Assembly (NCBI RefSeq): GCF_003955715.1
Contig: NZ_CP034463.1
Coordinates: 8,680,001 to 8,744,000 of the forward strand
Length of the DNA: 64,000 bases
Direction of reading: 5' to 3'
Origin: Streptomyces aquilus
GTDB lineage: Bacteria; Actinomycetota; Actinomycetes; Streptomycetales; Streptomycetaceae
The notes beneath the pieces were generated by a model that saw only the letters and a list, made by a program, of their open reading frames with translations, was not told where the DNA came from and ran no database searches. The translations under genes and the position numbers were made by a program. Of the stretch, positions 45,009-53,370 are shown piece by piece. How positions within the stretch are numbered: the first letter of the stretch is position 1; the number at the start of each line of letters is the position of its first letter.

Positions 45009-45088
45009 TTCGCGCTCCCGGGGTGGCTGCTTGTGCCGCAGTGCCGTCGCGGTGCCGACTTGCCTTCGGTTCCACGATCGACGACGCT

Positions 45089-45111
45089 GTCAGTATACGT
45101 CGTAAACAAGG
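45089..45111. promoter_or_regulatory. Shared 23-bp palindrome, copy 3
   Basis: On the minus strand it reads CCTTGTT-TAC-GAC-GTA-TACTGAC. The arms are weaker than in the other copies but the TAC-n3-GTA core and surrounding TTGTTTAC/GTATAC are kept. It lies 25 bp upstream of the glycosyltransferase at 45137 and 80 bp upstream of the divergent methyltransferase. Confidence 0.5.
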
Positions 45112-45136
45112 TTCGCACTTCTGTGGGGCGAGTTCC

Positions 45137-46201
45137 ATGAGCCGCTACCTGGACCGCTGCGCCGTCACCCCTTACGGCCGGATCTGCGGAAGCTCGCGTG
45201 CCCGTGTCTTCGAATGGCTGGACCGCACGGGCATGGACTTCACCGTCAGCAGTTATCTCTCGCTCCACGACGCCCAGCCTTCGCGGTTGGTCCGGCGCCC
45301 GGTGTCCCTGCTTCGCGCGGAGCTGCGACTGGGGGAGATTGCGGCGGGACGCTCGCGACGACTGCTGCTGCACCGAGAGGCGTCACCGCTCAGCCGGGGG
45401 TGGTGGGAGCGGCGACTGCTCACCCGATCGGAATTCGCCGTCTACGACTTCGACGACGCCCTGCAATGGGATCACGGTGCCGGAGGGTGGGTGCGGCGCC
45501 TCGCACCGAAGGCGGAGAAGGCGCGGATCGCCATGCGCTATGCCGACCGAGTCATCGCCGGGAACGCCGTTCTGGCCGACTGGGCCTCCCAGTACCACCG
45601 CGATGTGGTCGTGATCCCGAGCTGCGTCGAACCGTACGACTACACCCTGAAGCCCTCGTACGCCCTGCACGACCCGCCTCGGCTGGGCTGGGTCGGTTCG
45701 CCGAACAACGAGGTGTACCTGCTCCTGATCGCCGACGCGTTGACCGAGGTGCACCGTCGGACCGGTGCCCGGCTGACGCTCGTCGGGACCGGTGATCCCA
45801 GCCTCGGCGGCCTGGAGAGCCTCATCGACCGGGTCGCGTGGACCCCCGAGCGGCAGCGGACAGTGCTCGCCGGAATCGACGTCGGACTCATGCCGTTGCC
45901 GGAGGTCACCTACAGTCTCGGGAAGTGCGGCTACAAGCTTCTCCAGTACGGTGCCGCGGGCGCACCGGCCGTGGCCAGTCCCCTCGGGGTGAACACCGAG
46001 ATCCTGTCGCTGTTCGGGATGCCCGCGGCGCGCACCACGGCCGACTGGGTCGATGCGATCACCGGCCTGCTGGACGGCTCGGCGGCCGCCCGCGAGCGGC
46101 TCGGGCGCCGGGCCCGTGACGTGGTGTGCCGACGGTACTCGTACGACGCGTGGCTCTCCCGCTGGGAGGCGGCCGTCGAACCCGGGCCGGTGGAGCGATG
46201 A
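45137..46201 (+). CDS. Glycosyltransferase (GT-B fold)
   Basis: The 354-residue protein shows the GT-B pattern. The N-terminal part has AVYDFDDALQWDHGAGG, which is common in a group of GT4-like enzymes. The C-terminal part has PPRLGWVGSPNNEVYLLLIADALTEV and LPEVTYSLGKCGYKLLQYGAAGAPAVASPLGVN, the usual donor-site segment. It adds a sugar to the lipid-linked unit. ATG 45137 follows GGGGCGAG. It ends with ATGA overlap into the GT2 gene, showing coupling. Confidence 0.82.
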   Translation: MSRYLDRCAVTPYGRICGSSRARVFEWLDRTGMDFTVSSYLSLHDAQPSRLVRRPVSLLRAELRLGEIAAGRSRRLLLHREASPLSRGWWERRLLTRSEFAVYDFDDALQWDHGAGGWVRRLAPKAEKARIAMRYADRVIAGNAVLADWASQYHRDVVVIPSCVEPYDYTLKPSYALHDPPRLGWVGSPNNEVYLLLIADALTEVHRRTGARLTLVGTGDPSLGGLESLIDRVAWTPERQRTVLAGIDVGLMPLPEVTYSLGKCGYKLLQYGAAGAPAVASPLGVNTEILSLFGMPAARTTADWVDAITGLLDGSAAARERLGRRARDVVCRRYSYDAWLSRWEAAVEPGPVER

Positions 46202-47163
46202 CCGGGGCCGGTCGACGGCCAACGGCGGTCGACATCGTCATCGTCAACTGGAACACCGGGGACTATCTGCGCGAGTGCCTGCACTCGATCGCGCGCACCG
46301 ATCGATCCGAGCTGTCCGTCGGTCTGGTCGTGGTGGTGGACAACGCCTCCAGCGACGACTCCGCCCGCGCCTTGGACGTTCCCGGACTCCGGCTTCGAGT
46401 GATCAGGAACGGCCGCAACCGGGGATTCGCCGCCGCCTGCAACCAGGGGGCGCTGCTCTGTGACGCGGACTACCTGCTCTTCCTCAACCCGGACACCAGG
46501 CTGTACCGGGACACTCTGAGGGCTGCTGGTGCCTTCCTGCGGACGGAGGCGGCGCGGAGGGTCGGCATCTGTGGCGCCCGGATCGTGGACGCCGAGGGCC
46601 GAACCGCCATTTCCTGCTCGAGATTTCCCACCCTGCGGGTCGTCCTCGGCGGCATGACCGGCCTGTACCGGCCGTTCCCCGGTCTCTTCCCGCCTCATCA
46701 CCTCCGTGCCGATGACATCCCCTCGGACAGATCCGTCGACCAGGTCATAGGCGCCTTCTACCTTGTGCGCCGGCCGCTGTTCGTCGAGCTCGGGGGCTTC
46801 GACGAGCGCTATTTCCTCTACTTCGAAGAAGTGGACTTCGCTCTGCGGGCCAGTCGGTTCGGCTGGGCGTCGTACTTTCTCGCCGATGCGCGTGTCTACC
46901 ACGCCGAACATGTCAGCTCGGACAAAACGGGTGGTCGGGGCCTCGGTCATCTGCTGTGCAGCCGGACCCTCTATGCGTTCCGGTACTGGCCGCGTCGCGA
47001 CGCCCGTGTCCTCGTGGCCCTGACCCTCCTGGTCGAGCTGCCCGGTCGGCTCGCCAGGGGAGGGCTGCGCCGAAGCCGGTCGGAGATCAAGGACACGGCG
47101 GTGGCGTACCGGGAGTTCGTTCGCTGGCTGCTGCGGTCCAATCGTCGTATGCTTACGGTGTAA
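46198..47163 (+). CDS. GT2-type glycosyltransferase
   Basis: The 321-residue protein is a GT-A inverting enzyme of family GT2, close to rhamnosyltransferase-like members. It has VDIVIVNWNTGDYLRECL at the N terminus, VVVVDNASSDDSA, the metal site LLFLNPDTRL, and the GGFDERYFLYFEEVDFALRA segment that carries the catalytic Asp and the ED region. It transfers a sugar with inversion of configuration. It overlaps the preceding gene by four bases. Its stop codon lies inside the shared palindrome at 47147. Confidence 0.9.
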   Translation: MTGAGRRPTAVDIVIVNWNTGDYLRECLHSIARTDRSELSVGLVVVVDNASSDDSARALDVPGLRLRVIRNGRNRGFAAACNQGALLCDADYLLFLNPDTRLYRDTLRAAGAFLRTEAARRVGICGARIVDAEGRTAISCSRFPTLRVVLGGMTGLYRPFPGLFPPHHLRADDIPSDRSVDQVIGAFYLVRRPLFVELGGFDERYFLYFEEVDFALRASRFGWASYFLADARVYHAEHVSSDKTGGRGLGHLLCSRTLYAFRYWPRRDARVLVALTLLVELPGRLARGGLRRSRSEIKDTAVAYREFVRWLLRSNRRMLTV

Positions 47164-47169
47164 ACGTAC
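47147..47169. promoter_or_regulatory. Shared 23-bp palindrome, copy 4
   Basis: It reads GTATGCT-TAC-GGT-GTA-AACGTAC and overlaps the stop codon of the GT2 gene. It is 36 bp upstream of the TTG start of the epimerase gene. Confidence 0.6.
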
Positions 47170-47205
47170 AGGACGATCTCCATGTGGACGTGGAGGGCGA
47201 TCCCC

Positions 47206-48213
47206 TTGAAGGCTCTCGTCACCGGTGGCGCCGGTTTCATCGGTTCCCATCTCGTCGATCATCTGCTCGGCCTGGGGCGCGAGGTGGTCGTGCTCGACGA
47301 CTTCAGCACCGGTTCGATGGCGAACCTCGCGCGGTCCGCGGGCGCCGTGACCGTGATCCGGGGTTCGATCCTCGACGAGGCCGCCGTGGCGGCGGCGACG
47401 GACGGCTGTGACACCGTCTTCCACCTGGCCGCCGCGGTCGGCGTCCGCACGATCGTGGACCGGCCGCTGGAGTCCCTGCACAAGAACCTGCGGGGCACCG
47501 AGACAGTCCTCGACGCCGCGACGCGCCGGGGGGCGCGGCTGCTGCTCGCCTCGTCGTCCGAGGTGTACGGCAAGAACACGAAGGACCGTCTCGGCGAGGA
47601 GGACGACCGGGTCCTCGGATCGCCCCTCAAGAGCCGCTGGTCGTACGCCGCTGCAAAGGGGCTCGACGAGTTGATGGCGTACTGCTACTGGCAGCGATAC
47701 GGCCTGCGTGCCGTCATCGTGCGGCCGTTCAACATCGTGGGTCCCCGGCAGACCGGCCACTACGGCATGGTCGTGCCCACCTTCGTGGAACAGGCGCTGA
47801 CCGGCCGCCCGCTCACCGTCCACGGCGACGGCACCCAGCGCCGGTGTTTCTGCGCGGTCGACGACATCGTTCCCGCCCTGATGGCGCTGGCCACGGACGA
47901 ACGCGCTCACGGCCGGGTGTTCAACCTGGGCAGCGGGGAAGAGGTCACCATCCGGGAACTCGCCGAGCGGGTCGTACGGGTGACCCGTTCGCGCAGTCCG
48001 ATCGTGCACATTCCCTACGCGGAGGCGTACGGGCCCGGTTTCGAGGACATGGCACGCCGGGCGCCCGACACGACCAGGGCCCGCGAACTGATCGGATTCA
48101 GACCTCGAACGAGCCTCTACGAGGTGATCGCGGCCGTCGCGGCCGACCGGCGAGCAAGGCTCCCGGCGGGATTCGCCGGCGGCAGCGGCACACATCGCGC
48201 CCACGTCACGTAA
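47206..48213 (+). CDS. NAD-dependent nucleotide-sugar epimerase/dehydratase
   Basis: The 335-residue protein is an extended SDR. It begins MKALVTGGAGFIGSHLVDHL (NAD-binding Gly motif) and has LASSSEVYGKN and the catalytic YAAAK. The middle VRPFNIVGPRQTGHYGMVVP and RRCFCAVDDIVPALMAL is typical of UDP-glucose/UDP-glucuronate epimerases or UDP-xylose synthases. TTG at 47206 is chosen because GGAGGG lies eight bases before it; ATG at 47182 is the alternative. It works on a nucleotide sugar used in the repeat unit, together with the dehydrogenase that follows after 12 bases. Confidence 0.88.
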   Translation: MKALVTGGAGFIGSHLVDHLLGLGREVVVLDDFSTGSMANLARSAGAVTVIRGSILDEAAVAAATDGCDTVFHLAAAVGVRTIVDRPLESLHKNLRGTETVLDAATRRGARLLLASSSEVYGKNTKDRLGEEDDRVLGSPLKSRWSYAAAKGLDELMAYCYWQRYGLRAVIVRPFNIVGPRQTGHYGMVVPTFVEQALTGRPLTVHGDGTQRRCFCAVDDIVPALMALATDERAHGRVFNLGSGEEVTIRELAERVVRVTRSRSPIVHIPYAEAYGPGFEDMARRAPDTTRARELIGFRPRTSLYEVIAAVAADRRARLPAGFAGGSGTHRAHVT

Positions 48214-48225
48214 CAGGGAGTCCAG

Positions 48226-49479
48226 ATGAGGGACCTTTCCGTGATCGGCCTTGGTTACACCGGCCTTCCGCTGGCCCGTGAAGCAGTCAGGTCCGGGCTG
48301 TGCGTGGCGGGGTACGACGAGAACCCCCGGGTCGTGGCCGGCCTCAACGCGGGCCGGTCCCATGTGGACGACGTGCCCGACGCCGACGTCCGGAGCATGC
48401 TCGCCGCGGGCTTCACCGCCATGGACGAGCCGTCCGTGCTCGCCGGCGCGCACACCGTGGTCATCTGCGTGCCCACGCCCCTGCGTTCCGACGGAAACCC
48501 CGACCTCGCCCCGGTCCGCCGGGCCGCCACCGCGCTCGCCCCGCACGTCGGTCCGGGCATGCTGGTGGTGCTGGAGTCAACGACTTACCCGGGCACGACC
48601 GAAGAGGTGGTCCGCCCTCTCCTGGAGCGGACCGCGGGCATCACCGCCGGCGCCGATTTCCACCTGGCCTTCTCACCGGAGCGCATCGACCCGGGCAACA
48701 GGGGGTTCGGCCTGCGCAACACCCCCAAGGTCGTCGGCGGACTCACCCCCGGCTGCGCCCAGGCCGCCGCGGCGTTCTACGGCAAGATCTGCGACACGGT
48801 GGTGGTGGCCAAGGGGACCCGCGAGGCGGAGATGGCCAAGCTGCTGGAGAACACCTACCGGAACGTCAACATCGCGTTGGTGAACGAACTCGCCGTCGTG
48901 GCCCACGACCTGGGCGTCGACCTCTGGGACGCGATCGAGTGCGCCGCCACCAAACCGTTCGGCTTCCAGTCCTTCCGTCCCGGGCCCGGTGTCGGCGGGC
49001 ACTGCATCCCGGTCGACCCGGACTATCTCGTCCACCGGGCGCGTACCGCCGGCAGCAGGGTGCGGCTGGTGGAACTGGCACAGGAGATCAACCGGGGCAT
49101 GCCCGAGTACGTGGTCCGGCGCGCCGCCGACGTGCTGGCCGGTGCCGGGCGGTCGCTGCGCGGCGCCACGGTCCTGCTGGCCGGCGTAACGTACAAGGAG
49201 AACGTCTCCGATCTGCGCGAGACGTCCGCGCGCCCGATCGTCCGCCGGCTTCGGGCCGAGGCGGCGGACGTCGTGTACCACGACCCGTACGTGCCCCGTT
49301 TCTCCGTGGACGGCGAGCCCGTCGCCCGGGTGACGGACATCGCGCGGGCCGCGGCGGCATCCGACCTCACCATCCTGCTCCAGCCCCACGCGGCGTATGA
49401 CCTGGAAGCCATCGTCGCCGCCGCACCGCTCACCCTGGACACCCGTGGCTGTACCCGCTCGGGCGCGGCATTGCTGTGA
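48226..49479 (+). CDS. UDP-sugar 6-dehydrogenase (WbpA/UGDH type)
   Basis: The 417-residue protein has the three-domain layout of UDP-sugar dehydrogenases. The NAD-binding N terminus reads LSVIGLGYTGLPLAREAV and the middle has VVICVPTPL. The catalytic Cys lies in GVGGHCIPVDPDY, and the C-terminal NAD-like UDP-binding domain has LLAGVTYKENVSDLRETSARPIVRRL. It oxidises a UDP-hexose or UDP-N-acetylhexosamine to the uronic acid by two NAD-dependent steps. This predicts an acidic exopolysaccharide. It is directly downstream of the epimerase gene. Confidence 0.9.
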   Translation: MRDLSVIGLGYTGLPLAREAVRSGLCVAGYDENPRVVAGLNAGRSHVDDVPDADVRSMLAAGFTAMDEPSVLAGAHTVVICVPTPLRSDGNPDLAPVRRAATALAPHVGPGMLVVLESTTYPGTTEEVVRPLLERTAGITAGADFHLAFSPERIDPGNRGFGLRNTPKVVGGLTPGCAQAAAAFYGKICDTVVVAKGTREAEMAKLLENTYRNVNIALVNELAVVAHDLGVDLWDAIECAATKPFGFQSFRPGPGVGGHCIPVDPDYLVHRARTAGSRVRLVELAQEINRGMPEYVVRRAADVLAGAGRSLRGATVLLAGVTYKENVSDLRETSARPIVRRLRAEAADVVYHDPYVPRFSVDGEPVARVTDIARAAAASDLTILLQPHAAYDLEAIVAAAPLTLDTRGCTRSGAALL

Positions 49480-49501
49480 GGGCGCGGATCGCCTCGCCGT
49501 G

Positions 49502-50227
49502 CTAATCGCCGAACGTTGTGAGGAGAACGTCAAGACCGGCCGCCAGACCTTCCGGACCGCCCCTCTCGGCCAGGGCGGGAGCGGTCTCCCGGAGCGTGGG
49601 CAACTCCTGGGACGACAGACGGTGCAGACCGAGACGGAAGGCTGGATCGGGCTCGTCGGGGTTGTCCACCATGGGCCGAAGCTCCACGGTCACGTATCCG
49701 AGCAGCCAGGCGGTGAAAGCGCGGAAAACGGCCGCCGCTCGGGCGCTCTCCAGTCCGGCATGCCGCAGCGATGCCAGTACCCGCTCGTGATGGCGCAGTA
49801 CGGCGGCCGGCTGCTGCGCCAGCGGAACCGCCAGCATGCGGGTGGCCAGCAGGGGCACCACCTGCGGGTGGGCGAGACAGACGTCGTAGGCCGTCCGTGC
49901 GACGCCACGCAGCTCCTCCTGCCACGCGGGCGTGCCGCCCGTCGCCGCAGGAGGGGCGTCGGCCGTCAGGCGCTCCTCCAGTTCGAGGTACAGAGCCTCG
50001 ACCAGGCCGTCCAGGAGAGCGTCCTTGCTGGCCGCGTACCGGTAGAGCGCCATCGCCTCCACCCCGAGCTCGGCGCCGAGCCGACGCATGCTCAGCGCGG
50101 ACAGCCCCTCCCGGTCCACCAGTTCCAGCGCGCTGGCCAGCACGCGCTCACGGCTCAGTCGTCCGTACCGGCCCCGGTCGCTGGCACGTCGCGCCGGACC
50201 GGATTGCTCGTCCTGTTCCTTGGCCAC
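49502..50227 (-). CDS. TetR-family repressor, predicted regulator of the EPS regulon
   Basis: The 241-residue protein has a TetR helix-turn-helix (LVDREGLSALSMRRLGAELGVEAMALYRYAASKDALLDGLV, residues about 34-75). A ligand-binding domain of the TetR C-terminal class follows. GTG 50227 is chosen because GGAGG lies six bases upstream; ATG 50296 would add an unlike leader. It is divergent from the LCP gene, and the shared 23-bp palindrome lies in the gap, the usual place for autoregulation. By this logic it binds all five palindromes, including the one at galE. This is inference, not shown. Confidence 0.88.
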   Translation of the reverse strand: MAKEQDEQSGPARRASDRGRYGRLSRERVLASALELVDREGLSALSMRRLGAELGVEAMALYRYAASKDALLDGLVEALYLELEERLTADAPPAATGGTPAWQEELRGVARTAYDVCLAHPQVVPLLATRMLAVPLAQQPAAVLRHHERVLASLRHAGLESARAAAVFRAFTAWLLGYVTVELRPMVDNPDEPDPAFRLGLHRLSSQELPTLRETAPALAERGGPEGLAAGLDVLLTTFGD

Positions 50228-50299
50228 GAGGCGCCTCCAGACGGTCTGGCCGTGTCGTTCTGCGCTCGTGTTGACTCTAGGGCAACAGGAGCGCATGGT

Positions 50300-50322
50300 G
50301 TATGTATACGGTGTAAATATAC
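50300..50322. promoter_or_regulatory. Shared 23-bp palindrome, copy 5
   Basis: It reads GTATGTA-TAC-GGT-GTA-AATATAC, the best dyad of the five. It lies 22 bp upstream of the LCP start and 72 bp upstream of the TetR start. Confidence 0.7.
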
Positions 50323-50344
50323 ACTAGTGGAGTGGAAGTATGTG

Positions 50345-51382
50345 ATGTCTCCGCGCCGCGTATGGACAGGATGGGAGCCGCGCCGGTCCCGCGGGGCCGG
50401 CGGGCGACCGCGCGGCCGTTGGCTGCGCCGGCTGCTGATCTTCGCGGCGGTCGCCGTGCTCGCCGCGGCCGGGCTGGCGGCGGGTGGCGTGTGGTGGGCC
50501 ACCGACCACTACGGCGACCAGATCCAGCGGATACCGAACTCCTTCCCGGACGGCCCGCGTCCCGAGTCCACCGATGGAACCACCTTCCTGCTGGCAGGCC
50601 TCGACAGCCGCTCCGAAAAGCCGACGACCGGAAACGACGCCGAAGCCGCCCTGTGGAAGTACGGAGCGCAGCGCGGCGACACACTGATGCTGGTACATCT
50701 CGATCCCGGCGCGGACACGGCCTCCATCGTGTCGATACCGAGGGACAGCTGGGTCCCCATCCCCGGCCATGGCTCCGCGAAGATCAACGCGGCGTACTCC
50801 TGGGGCGGACCGGCTCTCCTCGTCGAGACGGTCGAACAGCTCACCGGCGTCAGGGTCGATCACTTCGGGATCATCGACTGGCACGGTTTCAGGTCCCTGA
50901 CCGACGCGGTCGGCGGTGTGCCGATCACCATCGAGCAGGACTCGTACGACTCCGTGCAGCATCGGCATTTCAAGGCGGGCACCTACACCATGAACGGCGA
51001 GGACGCGCTCGTCTACGTTCGCCAGCGGCACGGTCTGCCCGGCGGTGACCTGGACCGGATCGAACATCAACAGCAGTATTTGCGGAGCCTCGTCTCGAAG
51101 ATCCGGGGCGACATGAGTGTCACCCAGCCCTGGCACATCAACCGCACGCTCAACGCGCTCACCGACACCGTGAGCGTTGACGACCAGCTGTCCAACGCCG
51201 ACCTGCGCGACCTCGTGCTCGACCTGCGCCATCTGAACTCTGACGACGCCTACTTCAGCACCGCGCCGGTGGTGCGCTCGGACATGATCGACCGCCAGTC
51301 GGTGCTCATTCTCGACCGTGCAGGCCTTCGGAGTCTGTGCCACGCCATCGAGACGGGGCACCCACCGGACACCGAAAGGTGA
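50345..51382 (+). CDS. LCP (LytR-CpsA-Psr) polymer ligase
   Basis: The 345-residue protein has a basic cytoplasmic N terminus, one membrane helix (about residues 29-50), and an extracellular LCP domain. The domain has FLLAGLDSRS, TLMLVHLDPGADTASIVSIPRDSWVPIPG, KINAAYSWGGPALLVETVEQLTGV, VYVRQRHGLPGGDLDRIEHQQQYL. The Arg and Asp residues of this domain bind the pyrophosphate of the lipid-linked substrate. LCP enzymes attach glycopolymers to peptidoglycan, so this one would anchor the polysaccharide to the wall. Ten bases separate it from the GH15 gene that follows, suggesting one transcript. Confidence 0.92.
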   Translation: MSPRRVWTGWEPRRSRGAGGRPRGRWLRRLLIFAAVAVLAAAGLAAGGVWWATDHYGDQIQRIPNSFPDGPRPESTDGTTFLLAGLDSRSEKPTTGNDAEAALWKYGAQRGDTLMLVHLDPGADTASIVSIPRDSWVPIPGHGSAKINAAYSWGGPALLVETVEQLTGVRVDHFGIIDWHGFRSLTDAVGGVPITIEQDSYDSVQHRHFKAGTYTMNGEDALVYVRQRHGLPGGDLDRIEHQQQYLRSLVSKIRGDMSVTQPWHINRTLNALTDTVSVDDQLSNADLRDLVLDLRHLNSDDAYFSTAPVVRSDMIDRQSVLILDRAGLRSLCHAIETGHPPDTER

Positions 51383-51392
51383 GCGAACCGCT

Positions 51393-53243
51393 ATGAGGGC
51401 GAGGAGCGCACCGATCGAAGACTACGCCCTCCTCGGCGACCTGGAGACCGCCGCCATGGTGGGCCGCGACGGCTCCATCGACTGGCTCTGCCTGCCCCGC
51501 TTCGACTCGCCCGCCTGCCTTGCCGCGCTGCTCGGTACCCCGGACAACGGCTTCTGGCGGCTCGCGCCGCTCGCCGGGGGGCCCTGCACGAGGAGGGCGT
51601 ACCGGCGGGACACGTTGGTCCTGGACACGTACTGGGAGACCGTGACCGGAACGGTCCACGTTACCGATTTCATGCCCCCGCGCACCCAACTGCCTTGTCT
51701 GGTCCGGGTGGTCGAGGGGCTGTCGGGCTCGGTGACGCTGCGCAGCGAGCTGCGGCTGCGGTTCCATCAGGGGCGGGTCGTGCCCTGGGCCCGGGCCGAC
51801 GGTGACTGCACGGTGGCGGTCGCGGGGCCCGACGCGGTGTGGGTGGGCGCCGACGGACCCGTACGGGCGCTCGGCGGGAAGCCGTCCACCGTCGGCGAGT
51901 TCACCGTCACCGCCGGACGCCGGCTGGCGCTGACCCTCGTCTGGTCGCCCTCGCATCTGCTGGGACCGCCCGCGCCGCTGATGGTTCCGGCGGAGACGGT
52001 TTTGAAGGAGACCGTCGACTACTGGCGGCGCTGGACCGGCCGTTGCCGCTACGACGGGCCCTGGCGGGATGCCGTCGTACGGTCCCTGATCACCCTCAAG
52101 GCGCTGACTTACGCCCCCACCGGTGGCATCGTCGCCGCCCCCACCACCTCGCTGCCGGGCTGTCTCGGCGGCGAACGCAACTGGGATCACCGCTACTGCT
52201 GGCTGCGCGACTCGACCCTCGCCTTGTCCTGCCTGCTGCGCTGCGGCTACCACGAGGAGGCGACGGCCTGGCTGGACTGGCTGGTGCGGGCCATCGCGGG
52301 CGACCCGGCCGATCTCCAGACCGTCTACGGCGTCGGTGGCCAGCGCCTGCTGCCGGAGACCGAGGCGCCCTGGCTGTCCGGCTACGAGGACTCGCGGCCG
52401 GTACGGTTCGGCAACTCGGCCGTCGGCCAGTTCCAGCTCGACGTCTACGGCGAGGTCCTGGACACGCTCTGCCTCTCCCTGCTCGCGGGCATTCCCATGC
52501 CCGCCCATGTGTGGAACCTGGTCGAGGCGATGATGGGCTTCCTGCTGCGGCACTGGCGCGAACCCGACCGAGGGCTCTGGCAGGTGCGCGGACCGCGTCG
52601 GCAGTTCGTGCACTCCAAGGTCATGACCTGGGTGGCCGCCGACCGCGCCCTGCGCATGGGCGAACTCCTCGGCCGCAACGGCTCCTCGGACTGCTGGCGG
52701 GCCATGCGCGACGAGGTCCGCCGACAGGTCTGCCGGGAGGGCTGGGATCCCGCCCAGCGCTCCTTCGTCCAGGCCTATGGATCGTCCGCGCTGGACGCCT
52801 CCGCCCTGCTGCTGCCCAAGGTGGGCTTCCTGCCCGCCGAGGACCCGCGGGTGCGCGGCACCGTCCGCGCGATGAGCGGGCTTGTCGACGGCGGGTTCCT
52901 GCGGCGGTACGCGCGCGGTGGCGAGGGCGTGCATGAGGTCGACGGACTGCCGGGCCACGACGGCTCGTTCATTTCCTGCACCCTGTGGTACGCCGATGCC
53001 CTCGCCGCGACAGGCCGTGTCACCGAGGCCCGGGAGGCCTTCGAGCGGGTCCTCGCCGTGCGCAACGACGTGGGGCTGCTCTCGGAACAGTGGGACCCGG
53101 TCGCCGGCCGCCAACTGGGCAACGCCCCCCAGGCGTTCAGCCACCTCGCCCTCGCCGAGACCGCGTTCGCGCTCGCCGGGATCGGGAACCGCACTCCTAC
53201 GCCTTCTGGCGCCGCGCGGACCCCGCGTACCCGAGCGGGTTGA
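51393..53243 (+). CDS. Glycoside hydrolase family 15 (glucoamylase/trehalase-like)
   Basis: The 616-residue protein is a complete GH15 enzyme. The N-terminal super-beta-sandwich starts IEDYALLGDLETAAMVGRDGSIDWLCLPRFDSPA. The (alpha/alpha)6 barrel has GGERNWDHRYCWLRDS, which carries the catalytic acid region, and LLSEQWDP near the C terminus for the second carboxylate. It cleaves alpha-glucosides from the non-reducing end and may be a trehalase or dextranase-like member. There is no signal peptide. It probably shares the LCP transcript. A truncated relative lies at 6146-6514, and this gene's own 3' end overlaps a galE remnant. Confidence 0.92.
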   Translation: MRARSAPIEDYALLGDLETAAMVGRDGSIDWLCLPRFDSPACLAALLGTPDNGFWRLAPLAGGPCTRRAYRRDTLVLDTYWETVTGTVHVTDFMPPRTQLPCLVRVVEGLSGSVTLRSELRLRFHQGRVVPWARADGDCTVAVAGPDAVWVGADGPVRALGGKPSTVGEFTVTAGRRLALTLVWSPSHLLGPPAPLMVPAETVLKETVDYWRRWTGRCRYDGPWRDAVVRSLITLKALTYAPTGGIVAAPTTSLPGCLGGERNWDHRYCWLRDSTLALSCLLRCGYHEEATAWLDWLVRAIAGDPADLQTVYGVGGQRLLPETEAPWLSGYEDSRPVRFGNSAVGQFQLDVYGEVLDTLCLSLLAGIPMPAHVWNLVEAMMGFLLRHWREPDRGLWQVRGPRRQFVHSKVMTWVAADRALRMGELLGRNGSSDCWRAMRDEVRRQVCREGWDPAQRSFVQAYGSSALDASALLLPKVGFLPAEDPRVRGTVRAMSGLVDGGFLRRYARGGEGVHEVDGLPGHDGSFISCTLWYADALAATGRVTEAREAFERVLAVRNDVGLLSEQWDPVAGRQLGNAPQAFSHLALAETAFALAGIGNRTPTPSGAARTPRTRAG

Positions 53244-53276
53244 GCTGCCGCAAGCGCCAGGTGTCCCGGGCACATG
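53222..53276 (-). pseudogene. galE 3' remnant
   Basis: The minus strand here reads RDTWRLRQLNPLGYA in one frame, matching RDSWRFQQLNPQGYA at the C terminus of the intact galE at 6462-7532. A one-base change shifts the frame upstream (TGCCC instead of TGCCG). Nothing else of galE survives. Its position, overlapping the end of the intact GH15 gene, mirrors the galE/GH15-remnant overlap at 6462-6514. Confidence 0.7.
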
Positions 53277-53340
53277 GAGAGCGGCCCGTTGTGCGAGGCG
53301 TACAACGCCCGCGTCGTATGCGTTCCGACAGCCGGGTGTG

Positions 53341-53367
53341 GAGGGGCCGGCAACGGACCGGCCCCTC
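53341..53367. terminator. Bidirectional hairpin after helicase gene
   Basis: GAGGGGCCGG and CCGGCCCCTC form a perfect 10-bp stem with the loop CAACGGA, four bases after the helicase stop and about 100 bases after the GH15 gene end. Confidence 0.75.
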
Positions 53368-53370
53368 GTT

